A stretch of 64,000 bases of DNA from Spirochaetae bacterium HGW-Spirochaetae-1 (lineage in GTDB: Bacteria > Spirochaetota > UBA4802 > UBA5550): the NCBI GenBank assembly GCA_002839375.1, contig PGXY01000003.1, forward strand, positions 95,863-159,862, in the 5' to 3' direction. Below the pieces are notes generated by a model. That model made no database searches, was not told the origin of the DNA, and was given only the letters and a program-made list of their open reading frames with translations. The translations under genes and the position numbers were made by a program. Shown here piece by piece: positions 16,184-25,501 of this stretch (position 1 is its first letter; each line of letters opens with the position of its first letter).

Positions 16184-17974
16184 TTATTGATACGACACTC
16201 CCATCATGGTGAATACCGTACGGTACAGATCCTCATAGACATGTACCTCATCAAGTTCACCGGCATCTTCGGCAGCGGTTTCCGTCAGGGAAATATCCCC
16301 GTCAAGAATCATTTTCTTATATTTTCCCTCCAGCAGTGATACAGGTTCCCACAGGGGCAGGTCCCCGCTGTTGGGATCGCCGTTGCGCATAAACTGCGAC
16401 CAGTACTCCATCATGGTCCGGGACAGGGACTCCCGTTCAGCCTCCGTATTACTGCTCCAGGCGAAACGGAAAAGGCTTGTTGGAGACGTGTCAAAGACGC
16501 CGAAAAGAAAACTGATCTCCAGACCGTGACACGCACCGATGACAAAATCGATGGGTCCTGTCTCGTTATCCCAGTCAAACCGGTATGCATACACATCATC
16601 CTGGTACAGGGACATGGCAAAGGCCGGTACCTCAACGCCCATGATACTGAAGAGCCCGCTCCCCGCCAGGGACAGGGGCTCATACACGGGCAGCAGCGCG
16701 GGATACAGTATGTCACTGGCTTCCAATCCCGGATCATCGGGATCCATCGTTGCAATGAGCTCTGCCAGTTCCCGGTCCGTCAGCCTTGATATGAGCAGGG
16801 GCAAAAATATCTTCATCTCTTCGCGGTTGCAGCCCGCAATAAAGGGAACACGGTTATACCGGCCCGACTTCAGCCTGGCCAGGGCACCTTTCGGTATGAC
16901 CACGCCGTCCTCATAAATCTGCCCGGGACCTCCCGTGGTAAGGCCCCCGGGTCCGACTGCCAGCATCCCGTAAAGATCCCCAGGACTTTTGGCCCGCAGG
17001 TAGGCGGCCAGCCAGACATTGCCCTTTTCCGCCATGAGTGCCTCCGCCGCCTCACGGGTTTCGGCAAGCCCGTCCTTCACCAGCAGGCTCACGATAAGAG
17101 CATCGGAGGCGCTCTCTCCCGAAGCAACTGTATTGGTCGAGATAAAACCGCTCTGCGATATGGCCCTGTGGAAGAGTCCCGCGGCCTTGGGTGAAATCAG
17201 CATGGAATAGACATTGGCACCGCCGGCCGACTCGCCGGCTATAGTAACATTTCCGGGATCACCGCCGAAGGCCGTGATATTATCCCGGACCCACTTCAAT
17301 GCCATGATGATGTCAAGAGTTCCATAGTTGCCCGAATCATCGAGGGGATCTCCGGTTTCCAGGCAGGGGTGCCGGAACCATCCCATGAGCCCCAGGCGGT
17401 AGTTGATACTCACCACCACGGTGCCGGTCCTCGCAGCGAAATGTGCCCCGTTATAAATACTGATAGCCGCATTCCCCGTGGTATTGCCGCCTCCATGTAT
17501 CCACACCAGCACAGGAAGCCCGTCCTGGCTTCCAGCGGGACGCCATATATTAAGCGACAGACAATCCTCGCTGCCCATGGGAACGCCGAATATGTCGGCA
17601 TCGAGCATGAAGCCCAGAAGGCTTCCCACCTGGGGACACATGGCGCAGAATTCACGGGCTTCACGCACGCCTTCCCAGGAGCGCGGCGGCCTGGGAGCCT
17701 TCCAGCGGAGAGTGCCCGCGGGCGTTTCCGCGTAGGGAATGCCAAGCCATGCCAGGGTATTCTCCACATCGGTAAAGCCCTGCACTGCCCCGTACATGGT
17801 CTGCTTCACCAGGTCAGCATCGGTATCTACAGAACCGGAACCCATGGTAATCCGGTCACCGGTATTACAGGACTGTTCCGGGTTTTCCGTTGAATTGTCG
17901 CACCGGGGAAATATAATAACAGCAATGATGAAAAAAAGAGGAATAAGAGCGGTACATTCAATAAATCTTTTCAT
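16184..17974 (-). CDS. Type B carboxylesterase, exported
   Basis: 596 residues, typical of the carboxylesterase/lipase type B family of alpha/beta hydrolases. An N-terminal hydrophobic segment (ALIPLFFIIAVIIF, then PRC) suggests export, possibly as a lipoprotein, although Arg before the Cys is atypical. The oxyanion loop WIHGGG, nucleophile GESAGGAN and the terminal HGLEISFLFG His region are present. It hydrolyses carboxylic esters; the natural substrate is unknown. Monocistronic, downstream of the pot operon terminator. Confidence 0.88.
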   Translation of the reverse strand: MKRFIECTALIPLFFIIAVIIFPRCDNSTENPEQSCNTGDRITMGSGSVDTDADLVKQTMYGAVQGFTDVENTLAWLGIPYAETPAGTLRWKAPRPPRSWEGVREAREFCAMCPQVGSLLGFMLDADIFGVPMGSEDCLSLNIWRPAGSQDGLPVLVWIHGGGNTTGNAAISIYNGAHFAARTGTVVVSINYRLGLMGWFRHPCLETGDPLDDSGNYGTLDIIMALKWVRDNITAFGGDPGNVTIAGESAGGANVYSMLISPKAAGLFHRAISQSGFISTNTVASGESASDALIVSLLVKDGLAETREAAEALMAEKGNVWLAAYLRAKSPGDLYGMLAVGPGGLTTGGPGQIYEDGVVIPKGALARLKSGRYNRVPFIAGCNREEMKIFLPLLISRLTDRELAELIATMDPDDPGLEASDILYPALLPVYEPLSLAGSGLFSIMGVEVPAFAMSLYQDDVYAYRFDWDNETGPIDFVIGACHGLEISFLFGVFDTSPTSLFRFAWSSNTEAERESLSRTMMEYWSQFMRNGDPNSGDLPLWEPVSLLEGKYKKMILDGDISLTETAAEDAGELDEVHVYEDLYRTVFTMMGVSYQ

Positions 17975-18080
17975 AAACCCTCCCGAAAAAGATTTTTCAA
18001 TGCCTTATATTCCTGTCATCATAGGCTGAAATTACATCATTAGCAATCATTTTTCCGGCCAGCCGGAATTTATTTTTTCC

Positions 18081-18122
18081 TGATAAATAAAACGGCTCTG
18101 TCCACACAGGCGTGTCAGAGCC
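18081..18122 (-). terminator. Rho-independent terminator of the pot operon
   Basis: GGCTCTG (18094-18100) pairs with CAGAGCC (18116-18122), with an inner ACAC/GTGT pairing. On the minus strand the stem is followed by GTTTTATTTAT. It lies about 34 bp past the potD stop. Confidence 0.75.
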
Positions 18123-18155
18123 ATTCAATGTTTATTCTTTACCGCTGATAGTATA

Positions 18156-19193
18156 TTACTGAGCCATCTTTATTTCATCCCATACTTTACTGTATTTAAC
18201 ATTCTCCGCTCCCATATCCTTCAGTACATCGGATTTTTTTACAATGGATGCGGGAAGGTTTACCGCCGGATTCTTCAGAAAATCTTCAGGCATGAGCTTC
18301 TGTGCTGCCGTATTGGGTGCCAGGTAGTTTATGTACTCCATGTTTTTCGCACTCACAGCCGGGTCCAGCATGAAGTTAATGAAGGCGTAGGCAAGTTTGA
18401 TATTCTGGGCGGTTTCCGGGATCACCATGTCATCACAGCTCAGCGAGGTGCCTTCCTCGGGAACGGCAAAGGCCAGTTTCTTGTTCTGGTCCATGAGCTG
18501 CAGGGCATCGCCATTATAGGTATGGATAAGATAAAATTCCCCGGCATCAAGACCGCGCTTTGCCTCGTCCACTTCAAACTTGGCGATATTTTTCTTCCAC
18601 TTGATAACCGTATCCCCGGCTTTTGCCAGTTCTGTTTCGCTGTGAGTGTTATAACTGAACCCATTGTATTTCAGAGCGGCTCCCACGGTTTCCCGTACAT
18701 CATTGAGAAGCGTCATGCGTCCCTTAAGGTCCTCCCTTTCAAACATGGACCATGATGCCTTGAAGTTTTTAACTTTATCTTTGTTATACGCGATACCGGC
18801 AAAGCTCATCATGTAAGGGACGCTGTATTGCATGTCTTTGTCAAGGGCGAGTTTGAGATATTCTTTATCCACATTTCTCAGGTTGTCGATTTTCCCGTGG
18901 TCCAGGGATTTCAGCATGTTCTGTTGATGCATCACGTTTATCATATAACTTGAGCAGATGTACAGATCATAGCCCACGGCACCGGCCTTAACCTTTGCAT
19001 AGAGAGCCTCGTTGGAATCAAAAAAATCCATGATAACACGGCAATTGTTCGCCTTTTCAAACTGCGTAATCACTTCGGGATTCACGTAATCGGCCCAGTT
19101 GTATACATGCAGTTCCGTTTCCTTTTTCCCGCAGGATGTTCCCGCGAAAACAACCAGTGCAGCCAGCAGACACAGTACGATTCTTTTCATCAT
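18156..19193 (-). CDS. potD: Spermidine/putrescine-binding lipoprotein PotD
   Basis: 345 residues. Lipoprotein signal MKRIVLCLLAALVVFAGTSC, then a PotD/PotF-type solute-binding protein starting LHVYNWADYVNPEVITQFEK. Typical family elements are YDLYICSSYMINVMHQQNML, SVPYMMSFAGIAYNKDK and GTSLSCDDMVIPETAQN. It binds polyamines outside the inner membrane and delivers them to PotBC. Its start codon overlaps the potC stop, and a terminator follows, so it ends the operon. Confidence 0.93.
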   Translation of the reverse strand: MMKRIVLCLLAALVVFAGTSCGKKETELHVYNWADYVNPEVITQFEKANNCRVIMDFFDSNEALYAKVKAGAVGYDLYICSSYMINVMHQQNMLKSLDHGKIDNLRNVDKEYLKLALDKDMQYSVPYMMSFAGIAYNKDKVKNFKASWSMFEREDLKGRMTLLNDVRETVGAALKYNGFSYNTHSETELAKAGDTVIKWKKNIAKFEVDEAKRGLDAGEFYLIHTYNGDALQLMDQNKKLAFAVPEEGTSLSCDDMVIPETAQNIKLAYAFINFMLDPAVSAKNMEYINYLAPNTAAQKLMPEDFLKNPAVNLPASIVKKSDVLKDMGAENVKYSKVWDEIKMAQ

Positions 19194-19960
19194 TATTTCT
19201 CCTCCAGAAGTTTTTTACTGATAATAATAATTATAAAGGTGAACGTTAAAAATATTCCCGTCAACGCGTTTATCACCATGGGAGACCCGTGTTTCATCAT
19301 GCTGTATATGTAAAGCGGGAGCGTGGCCGCTCCCGGACCGGTAACAAAAAAGGTGATAACGAAATCATCGATTGAAAGGGTGAATGCTAAAAGGCCCCCG
19401 GCGAAGATACCCGGCGCCAGTATGGGTATCATAATCCTGCGCACGGCGGTAAACCACGACGCACCCAGGTCCATGGCGGCCTCCATCACGGAGTAGTTGA
19501 AATCCTGGAGGCGGCCCATGACCACCATGGCAACGTAGCTGATGCAGAAGGTCACATGGGCGAGATATATGGTGAACAGTCCCAGATGCACCTTCAGCGC
19601 GACAAAAAAGAGCAGGAGACTTATGCCGATAAGTATGTCGGGAACAACAAGGGGCATGTAGATGAATACGTTATTCACCGACTGCAGAAAAGTCCTGAAG
19701 CGGTACAGGGCAATGGCGGCCACAGTACCCAGGACCATGGAGGTGAATGTTGTAGAAAGGGCCACGATGAGGGAGTTGCTCAGGGCATGCCATACGTCCC
19801 TGTCATTGAAAAGCTTGCCGTACCACTTGAGAGTGAATCCGCCCCATTCGCCGCCGAAGCGCGACATATTGAAGGAATTAATTATAACGATCAACAGGGG
19901 AACATAAAGAAACACGATGATACCCATGACTATGTAGAAGGGAGTTCTGGACCTGTTCAC
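19193..19960 (-). CDS. potC: Polyamine ABC transporter permease PotC
   Basis: 255 residues, six transmembrane helices. The binding-protein-dependent permease EAA loop is visible (VMEAAMDLGASWFTAVRRIMIPILAPG), and the C-terminal DDFVITFFVTGPGAATLP segment is typical of PotC. It overlaps potB by 4 bp and potD by 1 bp, so translation is probably coupled. With PotB it forms the membrane channel. Confidence 0.93.
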   Translation of the reverse strand: MNRSRTPFYIVMGIIVFLYVPLLIVIINSFNMSRFGGEWGGFTLKWYGKLFNDRDVWHALSNSLIVALSTTFTSMVLGTVAAIALYRFRTFLQSVNNVFIYMPLVVPDILIGISLLLFFVALKVHLGLFTIYLAHVTFCISYVAMVVMGRLQDFNYSVMEAAMDLGASWFTAVRRIMIPILAPGIFAGGLLAFTLSIDDFVITFFVTGPGAATLPLYIYSMMKHGSPMVINALTGIFLTFTFIIIIISKKLLEEK

Positions 19961-20835
19961 ATGAATCCTCCCCTCGTATCGGCCTCATCGTTCTTCCTGC
20001 CCCGGGTTGCCAGGCGTATTATGAGTGGCACCATGACGATGAGTATGAGAAGCGTGGAGATAACGCTGGCCTGGGGAAGGTTCCTGTCCACAAAGGTCCT
20101 CTGGGCGATCTTGTTCCCTATCATTTCGCCGCCGGGACCTCCAACGATATCGGGAATGACATAACTCCCCAGTGCCGGGATAAGGACCACCATTATTGCC
20201 GTTATAAGTCCCTGCTTAATGCCGGGAAGATAGACGCGGATAAAAGCCTGTATTCTTCCGGCGCCCAGGTCATAGGCCGCTTCCATGAGGGAAAAGTTAA
20301 ATTTTTCCGCGGCCGCATAAATAGGGAGAAGTGCGAAAGGGAGATAGGTGTACACCAGGACCAGAAGCACCGCCTCGCTGCGGTAAAGAAGAAAAGTATT
20401 TTCTGATGCGAGATGAAAAAAAACAAGAACCTGTTTAAGCAGGCCTTCGGGATGCAGGACAACCTTCCAGGCGAAAATACGGATGAGAAAATTGCTCCAG
20501 AAGGGGACGATGATGAGCAGCAGAAGGATATCACGCCATTTCTTTTCCGCCCTGGCCAGATAATATGCCGATGGAACGGCAAGGACCAGGCAGATGACCG
20601 TGGTCAGGAGGCTCAGCCATATGGTTCTCCACATGATGACGGGATATGAGGGATTTGCCAGCTCGGAAAAATTCCGCAACGTCCACTCCCGGCCTATACC
20701 GCCGAAACTATCCCCTGCCTTGAAGGCGATAATGAATATGACGATGGTGGGAATAACAAAGAAAATGACGAGCCACACCATGGCGGGCATTGTGAGCAGC
20801 AGTTCCGCGAAACGTTTGTTTATGCGTTCCTTCAT
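19957..20835 (-). CDS. potB: Polyamine ABC transporter permease PotB
   Basis: 292 residues, six transmembrane helices. The N-terminal part LLTMPAMVWLVIFFVIPT and the EAA loop (SLMEAAYDLGAGRIQAFIRV) followed by PGIKQGLITA and GSYVIPDIVGG match PotB. It begins 3 bp after the potA stop and overlaps potC by 4 bp. Confidence 0.93.
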   Translation of the reverse strand: MKERINKRFAELLLTMPAMVWLVIFFVIPTIVIFIIAFKAGDSFGGIGREWTLRNFSELANPSYPVIMWRTIWLSLLTTVICLVLAVPSAYYLARAEKKWRDILLLLIIVPFWSNFLIRIFAWKVVLHPEGLLKQVLVFFHLASENTFLLYRSEAVLLVLVYTYLPFALLPIYAAAEKFNFSLMEAAYDLGAGRIQAFIRVYLPGIKQGLITAIMVVLIPALGSYVIPDIVGGPGGEMIGNKIAQRTFVDRNLPQASVISTLLILIVMVPLIIRLATRGRKNDEADTRGGFM

Positions 20836-20838
20836 CTC

Positions 20839-22011
20839 CTATTCTTCACCGGGGGCCGAAGATTCGCTTTCCATGGCGTCAGCATCGGGAAGCGTCAGCA
20901 GCGATTCATCCTTGACGTTATACCTGTCCAGCATGTAACAGTTGTCGGCATGCCATGATATCCACACGTCATTGCCGTGTTCTATGATTTTCTGGTCGAG
21001 AAGGAAACGGTCATGGGACTTCCGTATCTGTATGAGGTACTCATTGGCCCTGACCCAGTACGTTGTGTGGGTTCCCAGGTAGATGATATCCTCGACAACG
21101 CCCCTGATCATGTTGATACGCCGGTGCTCCTCGGGCTTGTCCAGCGTTATGTTGAATTTTTCCGGGCGGATGCTGAGATAAACCTTGCTTCCCTCGTGAA
21201 AGTTCTTGTCATTGTAGACCATGATATCGGTAAATTCCTCGATGTGGAGATAGCTGTAGGAGCCGTCATTCTTGGTGATCTCGGTTTCAAAAAAATTCGT
21301 ATCGCCGATAAAGGCCGCCACGAAACTATTGGAGGGAGCTTCATACACGGCGGCAGGGGTGCCGTGCTGTTCAATTTTACCCATATTCATTATGGCGATG
21401 TGATCGCTGATACTCATGGCCTCGCCCTGGTCATGCGTCACATAGAGAAAAGTGATGCCCACTTCGTCATGAATCCAGTCCAACTCGACGAGCATGCGCT
21501 GACGCAGCTTAAGGTCCAGGGCCGCCAGGGGTTCATCAAGCAGCAGCACCTGCGGCTTGTTGATGAGAGCCCGGGCTATTGCCACCCTCTGCATCTGACC
21601 GCCGCTCAGTTTCGTGGCCTTTTTATCGGCCTGGTCGGTCATCTGGATAAGATCGAGAAACTTGTCCACTTCACGGGATATCTGGTTTTTAGCGACTTTT
21701 GCCATCTGGAGCCCGAATGATATATTTTCACGGACCGTCATGTGGGGGAACAGGGCGTAGTTCTGAAATACCGTATTGACCTGGCGCTTGTTGGAACCCT
21801 GATCGGTGATTTCCTTTCCGTTGAGGATGACACGGCCGCTATCGGGGGTTTCAAATCCGGCACAGATGCGCAGGAGCGTTGTTTTACCGCAGCCGCTGGG
21901 ACCCAGGATGGAAAATATCTCCCCCTTTCCGATGGAGAGCGATACATTATCCAGCACCTTCAAGTCTCCAAAACTTTTTGAGATCCCCTCAAAGATCAGG
22001 AATTCGTTCAT
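20839..22011 (-). CDS. potA: Polyamine ABC transporter ATPase PotA
   Basis: 390 residues. Walker A GPSGCGKTT, Q-loop NTVFQNYALFPHMTV, signature LSGGQMQRVAIARAL, Walker B LLLDEPLAALD and the switch His (YVTHDQGEA) are all present. The C-terminal ~130 residues are the TOBE-type regulatory domain of PotA/MalK ATPases. First gene of potABCD, with a promoter about 100 bp upstream. Confidence 0.94.
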   Translation of the reverse strand: MNEFLIFEGISKSFGDLKVLDNVSLSIGKGEIFSILGPSGCGKTTLLRICAGFETPDSGRVILNGKEITDQGSNKRQVNTVFQNYALFPHMTVRENISFGLQMAKVAKNQISREVDKFLDLIQMTDQADKKATKLSGGQMQRVAIARALINKPQVLLLDEPLAALDLKLRQRMLVELDWIHDEVGITFLYVTHDQGEAMSISDHIAIMNMGKIEQHGTPAAVYEAPSNSFVAAFIGDTNFFETEITKNDGSYSYLHIEEFTDIMVYNDKNFHEGSKVYLSIRPEKFNITLDKPEEHRRINMIRGVVEDIIYLGTHTTYWVRANEYLIQIRKSHDRFLLDQKIIEHGNDVWISWHADNCYMLDRYNVKDESLLTLPDADAMESESSAPGEE

Positions 22012-22109
22012 GGGCGTCCCTCAGAAGCAGGTATAAATAAACGGTTACATTCAGAGAACCTGCATACGGCACGCCCCCTGACGGCAGCACGGTAGAGACA
22101 GAACAACTA

Positions 22110-22137
22110 ACTGTAACAGATGCGCACGACAAGTCAA
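22110..22137 (-). promoter_or_regulatory. Promoter of the potABCD operon
   Basis: TTGACT (22137-22132) and TACAGT (22115-22110) are 16 bp apart, with TG just before the -10 (extended -10). An AT-rich partial inverted repeat (ATGTTTTTT ... AAAAAAACAT, about 22140-22163) lies directly upstream and could bind a regulator. The rest of the 22012-22271 gap shows nothing clear. Confidence 0.45.
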
Positions 22138-22271
22138 AAATGTTTTTTCCCATAAAAAAAACATACTATTTCCGGGGTATCATCGAGAAAACGGGAAGGC
22201 CTATACAGACTAGTAGTGTTCAAATTCCCGCTCTGCCGATGCACCTCCTCTAAAAAAAATATGTTCCGCTC

Positions 22272-25200
22272 TCACCGGGTTTTTGCCCTCAGGAATGCGG
22301 TCACCCTCTCGTACTCTTTTTTAATGTCGCACAGAAGGTCATCATAGTTCCTCTCCTCTTCGCTCCCGGCACTTGTCTCCATGTCAAGCATGAGCGCAGC
22401 CAGACCTTCGATACGAAGATTTGCCGCGGTTCCTTTCAGGCGATGAGCATTCCCGCACATGCCTTCAAAATCCCCCCGCTCCACGGAATTCTCCAGGGCT
22501 ATTATGCACTCGCCGGCATTTTTAATAAAATTCTCCAGCAGCGTCTTCAGCGCCGGCATGGGAATTCCCAGTTCGCCGGCCACTTTCCTGAAATCATAAT
22601 TCACCGGCTCTCCGGGTCTGACGCCGGCTTCATTTTCACCGGTCGTTCCGGAAGACTCCGTCACGGAATCTACGGGTTCCAGGTACCGTGACAGCATTTT
22701 CCTCAGTTCCGCGGCCTCCAGGGGTTTGGGCAGATAATCGTCCATACCCCGTGCAAGCAGGTATTCCCGGTCGCCCTTCATGGCCTTGGCAGTCAGGGCG
22801 ATAATAGGCGTATGCTTCAGGTTTTTCTCGCGCTCATAATTGAGTATCATTTCCGTTGTTTCAATACCGTCCGATACGGGCATATTGACATCCATCAATA
22901 TAAGGTCACAGCGGCTTTCCCGGAAAAGATCAAAGGCCTCCAGGCCATTTGTGGCCATAACGGTTTCAATGCCGTACTGCCCCAGCATGAGCTTCATGAG
23001 CATCCTGTTTACGGCATTGTCCTCGGCCACGAGAACCCGTGCACTGAAGGATCGGGGGCCTTCATCACCATCGGGTTCCAGCGAAACCGTTTTTAACAAT
23101 TCAGGATGCAGCACATTTACCAGGGCATTATACAGCTTGGATCCATTCACCGGCAGCGTTATCACATGGGTGTCCCTGCCGGTAATATCCAGCACCTCGG
23201 GAAGCTCATCACCGTGGGCGGCCACGACAAGGGGAATGCCGCTTTTTTTCATCATTACCGACCGGAGCGCCTCGCGTTTTTTCGGCGAGTAGACGAAAAA
23301 AAGTATATCTATATCGCGCTCATATTCCTCTTCGAAATCGAGTACCACCGTCACCTGGCACTGGAGGGATTGCAGATAACGCATTACCAGTTCCTCCTGG
23401 AGAGAATCGGTAGTCTCATTAGTAAAGACAGCGGCCCTGGCCGTTATCGCACCTACTTTCAGAATCGCCCCGCCCATCTCAGGCGATTCAGCCTCCTCCA
23501 GGTTGAGGATGAATCTGAATGTGCTTCCCTCCCCTGCCTCGCTCTCCAGATCAATATCGCTCCCCATGAGGCGTACGAGGTTTAGGCTGATGGAAAGGCC
23601 AAGACCCGTACCTCCGTATTTCCGCGTTATTGACGTATCAAGCTGCTGGAAGGCTTCGAATATCTGCTTTTTCTTGTAGTCGGGAATTCCAATGCCCGTA
23701 TCGGCCACGGAGAAGAGAATCCGGCAGGTGCCGGCATCCCCACCGATTTTTTCAACGGTGATTATGATGATACCCCGTTCCGGCGTGAACTTGACGGCAT
23801 TACTCAGCAGGTTGCTGAGCACCTGCTTTATTCGAAGAGGATCACCCATGACCAGGCCAGGAAGCAGCGGATCTATGAAGGGAAGAAGTTCTATCTTCTT
23901 CTCTCCGGCCTTGACATGGAAGAGATCTATCACCGATTCAAATTCCCGCTTGGGATCGAAAGCAACGCTGTCGATTGCCAGTTTTCTGCTTTCAATCTTT
24001 GAAAAATCCAGGATGTCGTTTATGATGCCCAACAGGCTTCTGGCGCTGGTACTGACAATATTCAGATATTCCTTCTGCAGTACGTCCATGCCGGTCTGTT
24101 TCAGTATCTCGATGAATCCCAGTATGCTGTGAAGGGGCGTCCTGATTTCATGGCTCATATTAGCCAGGAACTCGCTCTTCGCCCTGTTGGCCGATTCAGC
24201 CTCGTCCCGAGCCTTCTTCATTTCATCTTCAACGGTTTTCCGGTCCGTGACATTACGCAGTATGACCAGGACCTCGGAAAGACCGCTGATTATGATACGC
24301 GCCTCATAATAACGGACCTCATCCCTGAGATACACGGGATATTCGTAGACCTGGATCTCTCTTGTCGCAAAGGCCTTGCCGATAACATTTATGATGTCGG
24401 GCATGATACTGTCGGGAAATACTTTTCTGATCTTGTCCCTGAGATAGTCGTCTATGTACATACCACGATCATCGAGCCTGAACATGAGGTCGGGTACGGC
24501 TTCCACGAGCGCCCTGTTCCTGCCCTCGCTCTTTTGCATTTCACTTTCCGTTTTTTTTCTTTCCGTGATGTCCTCAAGCACCGCCACATATCCCGAAATA
24601 GTTCCATCACGGCGGATAAAGGGCGACACTTCCATTTCCACTTCGATGATCCGGTTATCGGCCGTGATATTCCTGTATTCAAATACATGACTCCGATCAT
24701 ACTCCCATGTAAGCGCAAGCGTTGATTCCCAGAGGACTCTGTCATCAACATAAATAAAATCAGTCACAGCATGGTTATAAAGCGAATCCTCGTCACTGAC
24801 TGCCTGGAGATCGAGAAAGGCCCTGTTAACCTGGATGATCCCGCCGATGAGATCGAGGAGCGCCACACCGTCGGCAATAGATTGAAAGATGGCCCGGAAC
24901 TTTTCCTCGGACCGGACAAGCTCGCCGGTGACCTTTTGAAGATCGGTGAGATCCTCCCTGACGGAGACACAACTGGTGCCGTATCCGCGGGTCTTACGCA
25001 ACAAGGCCTTCATGACCGCTTCCACGAGAACATCCTCGTCAAGACAGTCGTCGTAAAGAATATCGTCGGCTCCCATGGAAATCAGCTCTAAAGTTGCATC
25101 GCCGCTCCGGCGCGTGATCATGATGAGGGGGATATCGAAGCTGCCGGGATCGTCGATTCCCACAGCGGGGTAAAGTCCGGGACGCGATATAATGCACGAT

Positions 25201-25361
25201 ACACTTTCACCAGCTTTAAATAATCCTATTGCCGTGGCCGCATCATGGGCCTCCCTCATTATAAAGGACCGGATCCGGTTCCCCGTCAGAAGCTGCTTCC
25301 ATATCGCCCGGTCTTCAACTGGGCCTATCAGTAGTATGATATACTGTTCCTGTTCCGTCAT
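22272..25361 (-). CDS. Hybrid sensor histidine kinase with PAS, REC and HPt domains
   Basis: 1029 residues from ATG 25361; a frame open to 25457 would add 32 residues encoded by AT-rich DNA next to the divergent gene and is disfavoured. Order: a receiver-like N-terminal domain without the phospho-Asp; two PAS domains (SEEKFRAIFQSIADG; RNRALVEAVPDLMFRL); HisKA with His in MSHEIRTPLHS (~402); HATPase (DTGIGIP, GGTGLGLSIS); a second degenerate receiver; a true receiver with Asp ~824 (LILMDVNMPVSDG) and KP; and an HPt with His ~972 (NAHRLKGTAAN). No transmembrane segment, so it senses inside the cell. Divergent from the HD-GYP regulator, its likely partner. Confidence 0.92.
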   Translation of the reverse strand: MTEQEQYIILLIGPVEDRAIWKQLLTGNRIRSFIMREAHDAATAIGLFKAGESVSCIISRPGLYPAVGIDDPGSFDIPLIMITRRSGDATLELISMGADDILYDDCLDEDVLVEAVMKALLRKTRGYGTSCVSVREDLTDLQKVTGELVRSEEKFRAIFQSIADGVALLDLIGGIIQVNRAFLDLQAVSDEDSLYNHAVTDFIYVDDRVLWESTLALTWEYDRSHVFEYRNITADNRIIEVEMEVSPFIRRDGTISGYVAVLEDITERKKTESEMQKSEGRNRALVEAVPDLMFRLDDRGMYIDDYLRDKIRKVFPDSIMPDIINVIGKAFATREIQVYEYPVYLRDEVRYYEARIIISGLSEVLVILRNVTDRKTVEDEMKKARDEAESANRAKSEFLANMSHEIRTPLHSILGFIEILKQTGMDVLQKEYLNIVSTSARSLLGIINDILDFSKIESRKLAIDSVAFDPKREFESVIDLFHVKAGEKKIELLPFIDPLLPGLVMGDPLRIKQVLSNLLSNAVKFTPERGIIIITVEKIGGDAGTCRILFSVADTGIGIPDYKKKQIFEAFQQLDTSITRKYGGTGLGLSISLNLVRLMGSDIDLESEAGEGSTFRFILNLEEAESPEMGGAILKVGAITARAAVFTNETTDSLQEELVMRYLQSLQCQVTVVLDFEEEYERDIDILFFVYSPKKREALRSVMMKKSGIPLVVAAHGDELPEVLDITGRDTHVITLPVNGSKLYNALVNVLHPELLKTVSLEPDGDEGPRSFSARVLVAEDNAVNRMLMKLMLGQYGIETVMATNGLEAFDLFRESRCDLILMDVNMPVSDGIETTEMILNYEREKNLKHTPIIALTAKAMKGDREYLLARGMDDYLPKPLEAAELRKMLSRYLEPVDSVTESSGTTGENEAGVRPGEPVNYDFRKVAGELGIPMPALKTLLENFIKNAGECIIALENSVERGDFEGMCGNAHRLKGTAANLRIEGLAALMLDMETSAGSEEERNYDDLLCDIKKEYERVTAFLRAKTR

Positions 25362-25501
25362 AATTGCATACTCTGTATGATATACTATACGCCTGAAACC
25401 CGCTATTATCAATAAAAAAATATATGCGCAGATGAAACAATTGTATTGCATTTTCATAAAAGTATGATACGTTTAATACAGGCAGTATAAAGGGATCAGT
25501 C

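Noticed and set aside
22200-22245. Short GTG frame or tRNA-like segment after the hybrid kinase gene (minus strand)
   Set aside because: AGGAGGTG leaves no spacing for a start, and the cloverleaf conserved positions are missing.
25362-25457. 32-residue N-terminal extension of the hybrid kinase
   Set aside because: AT-rich, shared with the divergent promoter region, and not matching any domain.
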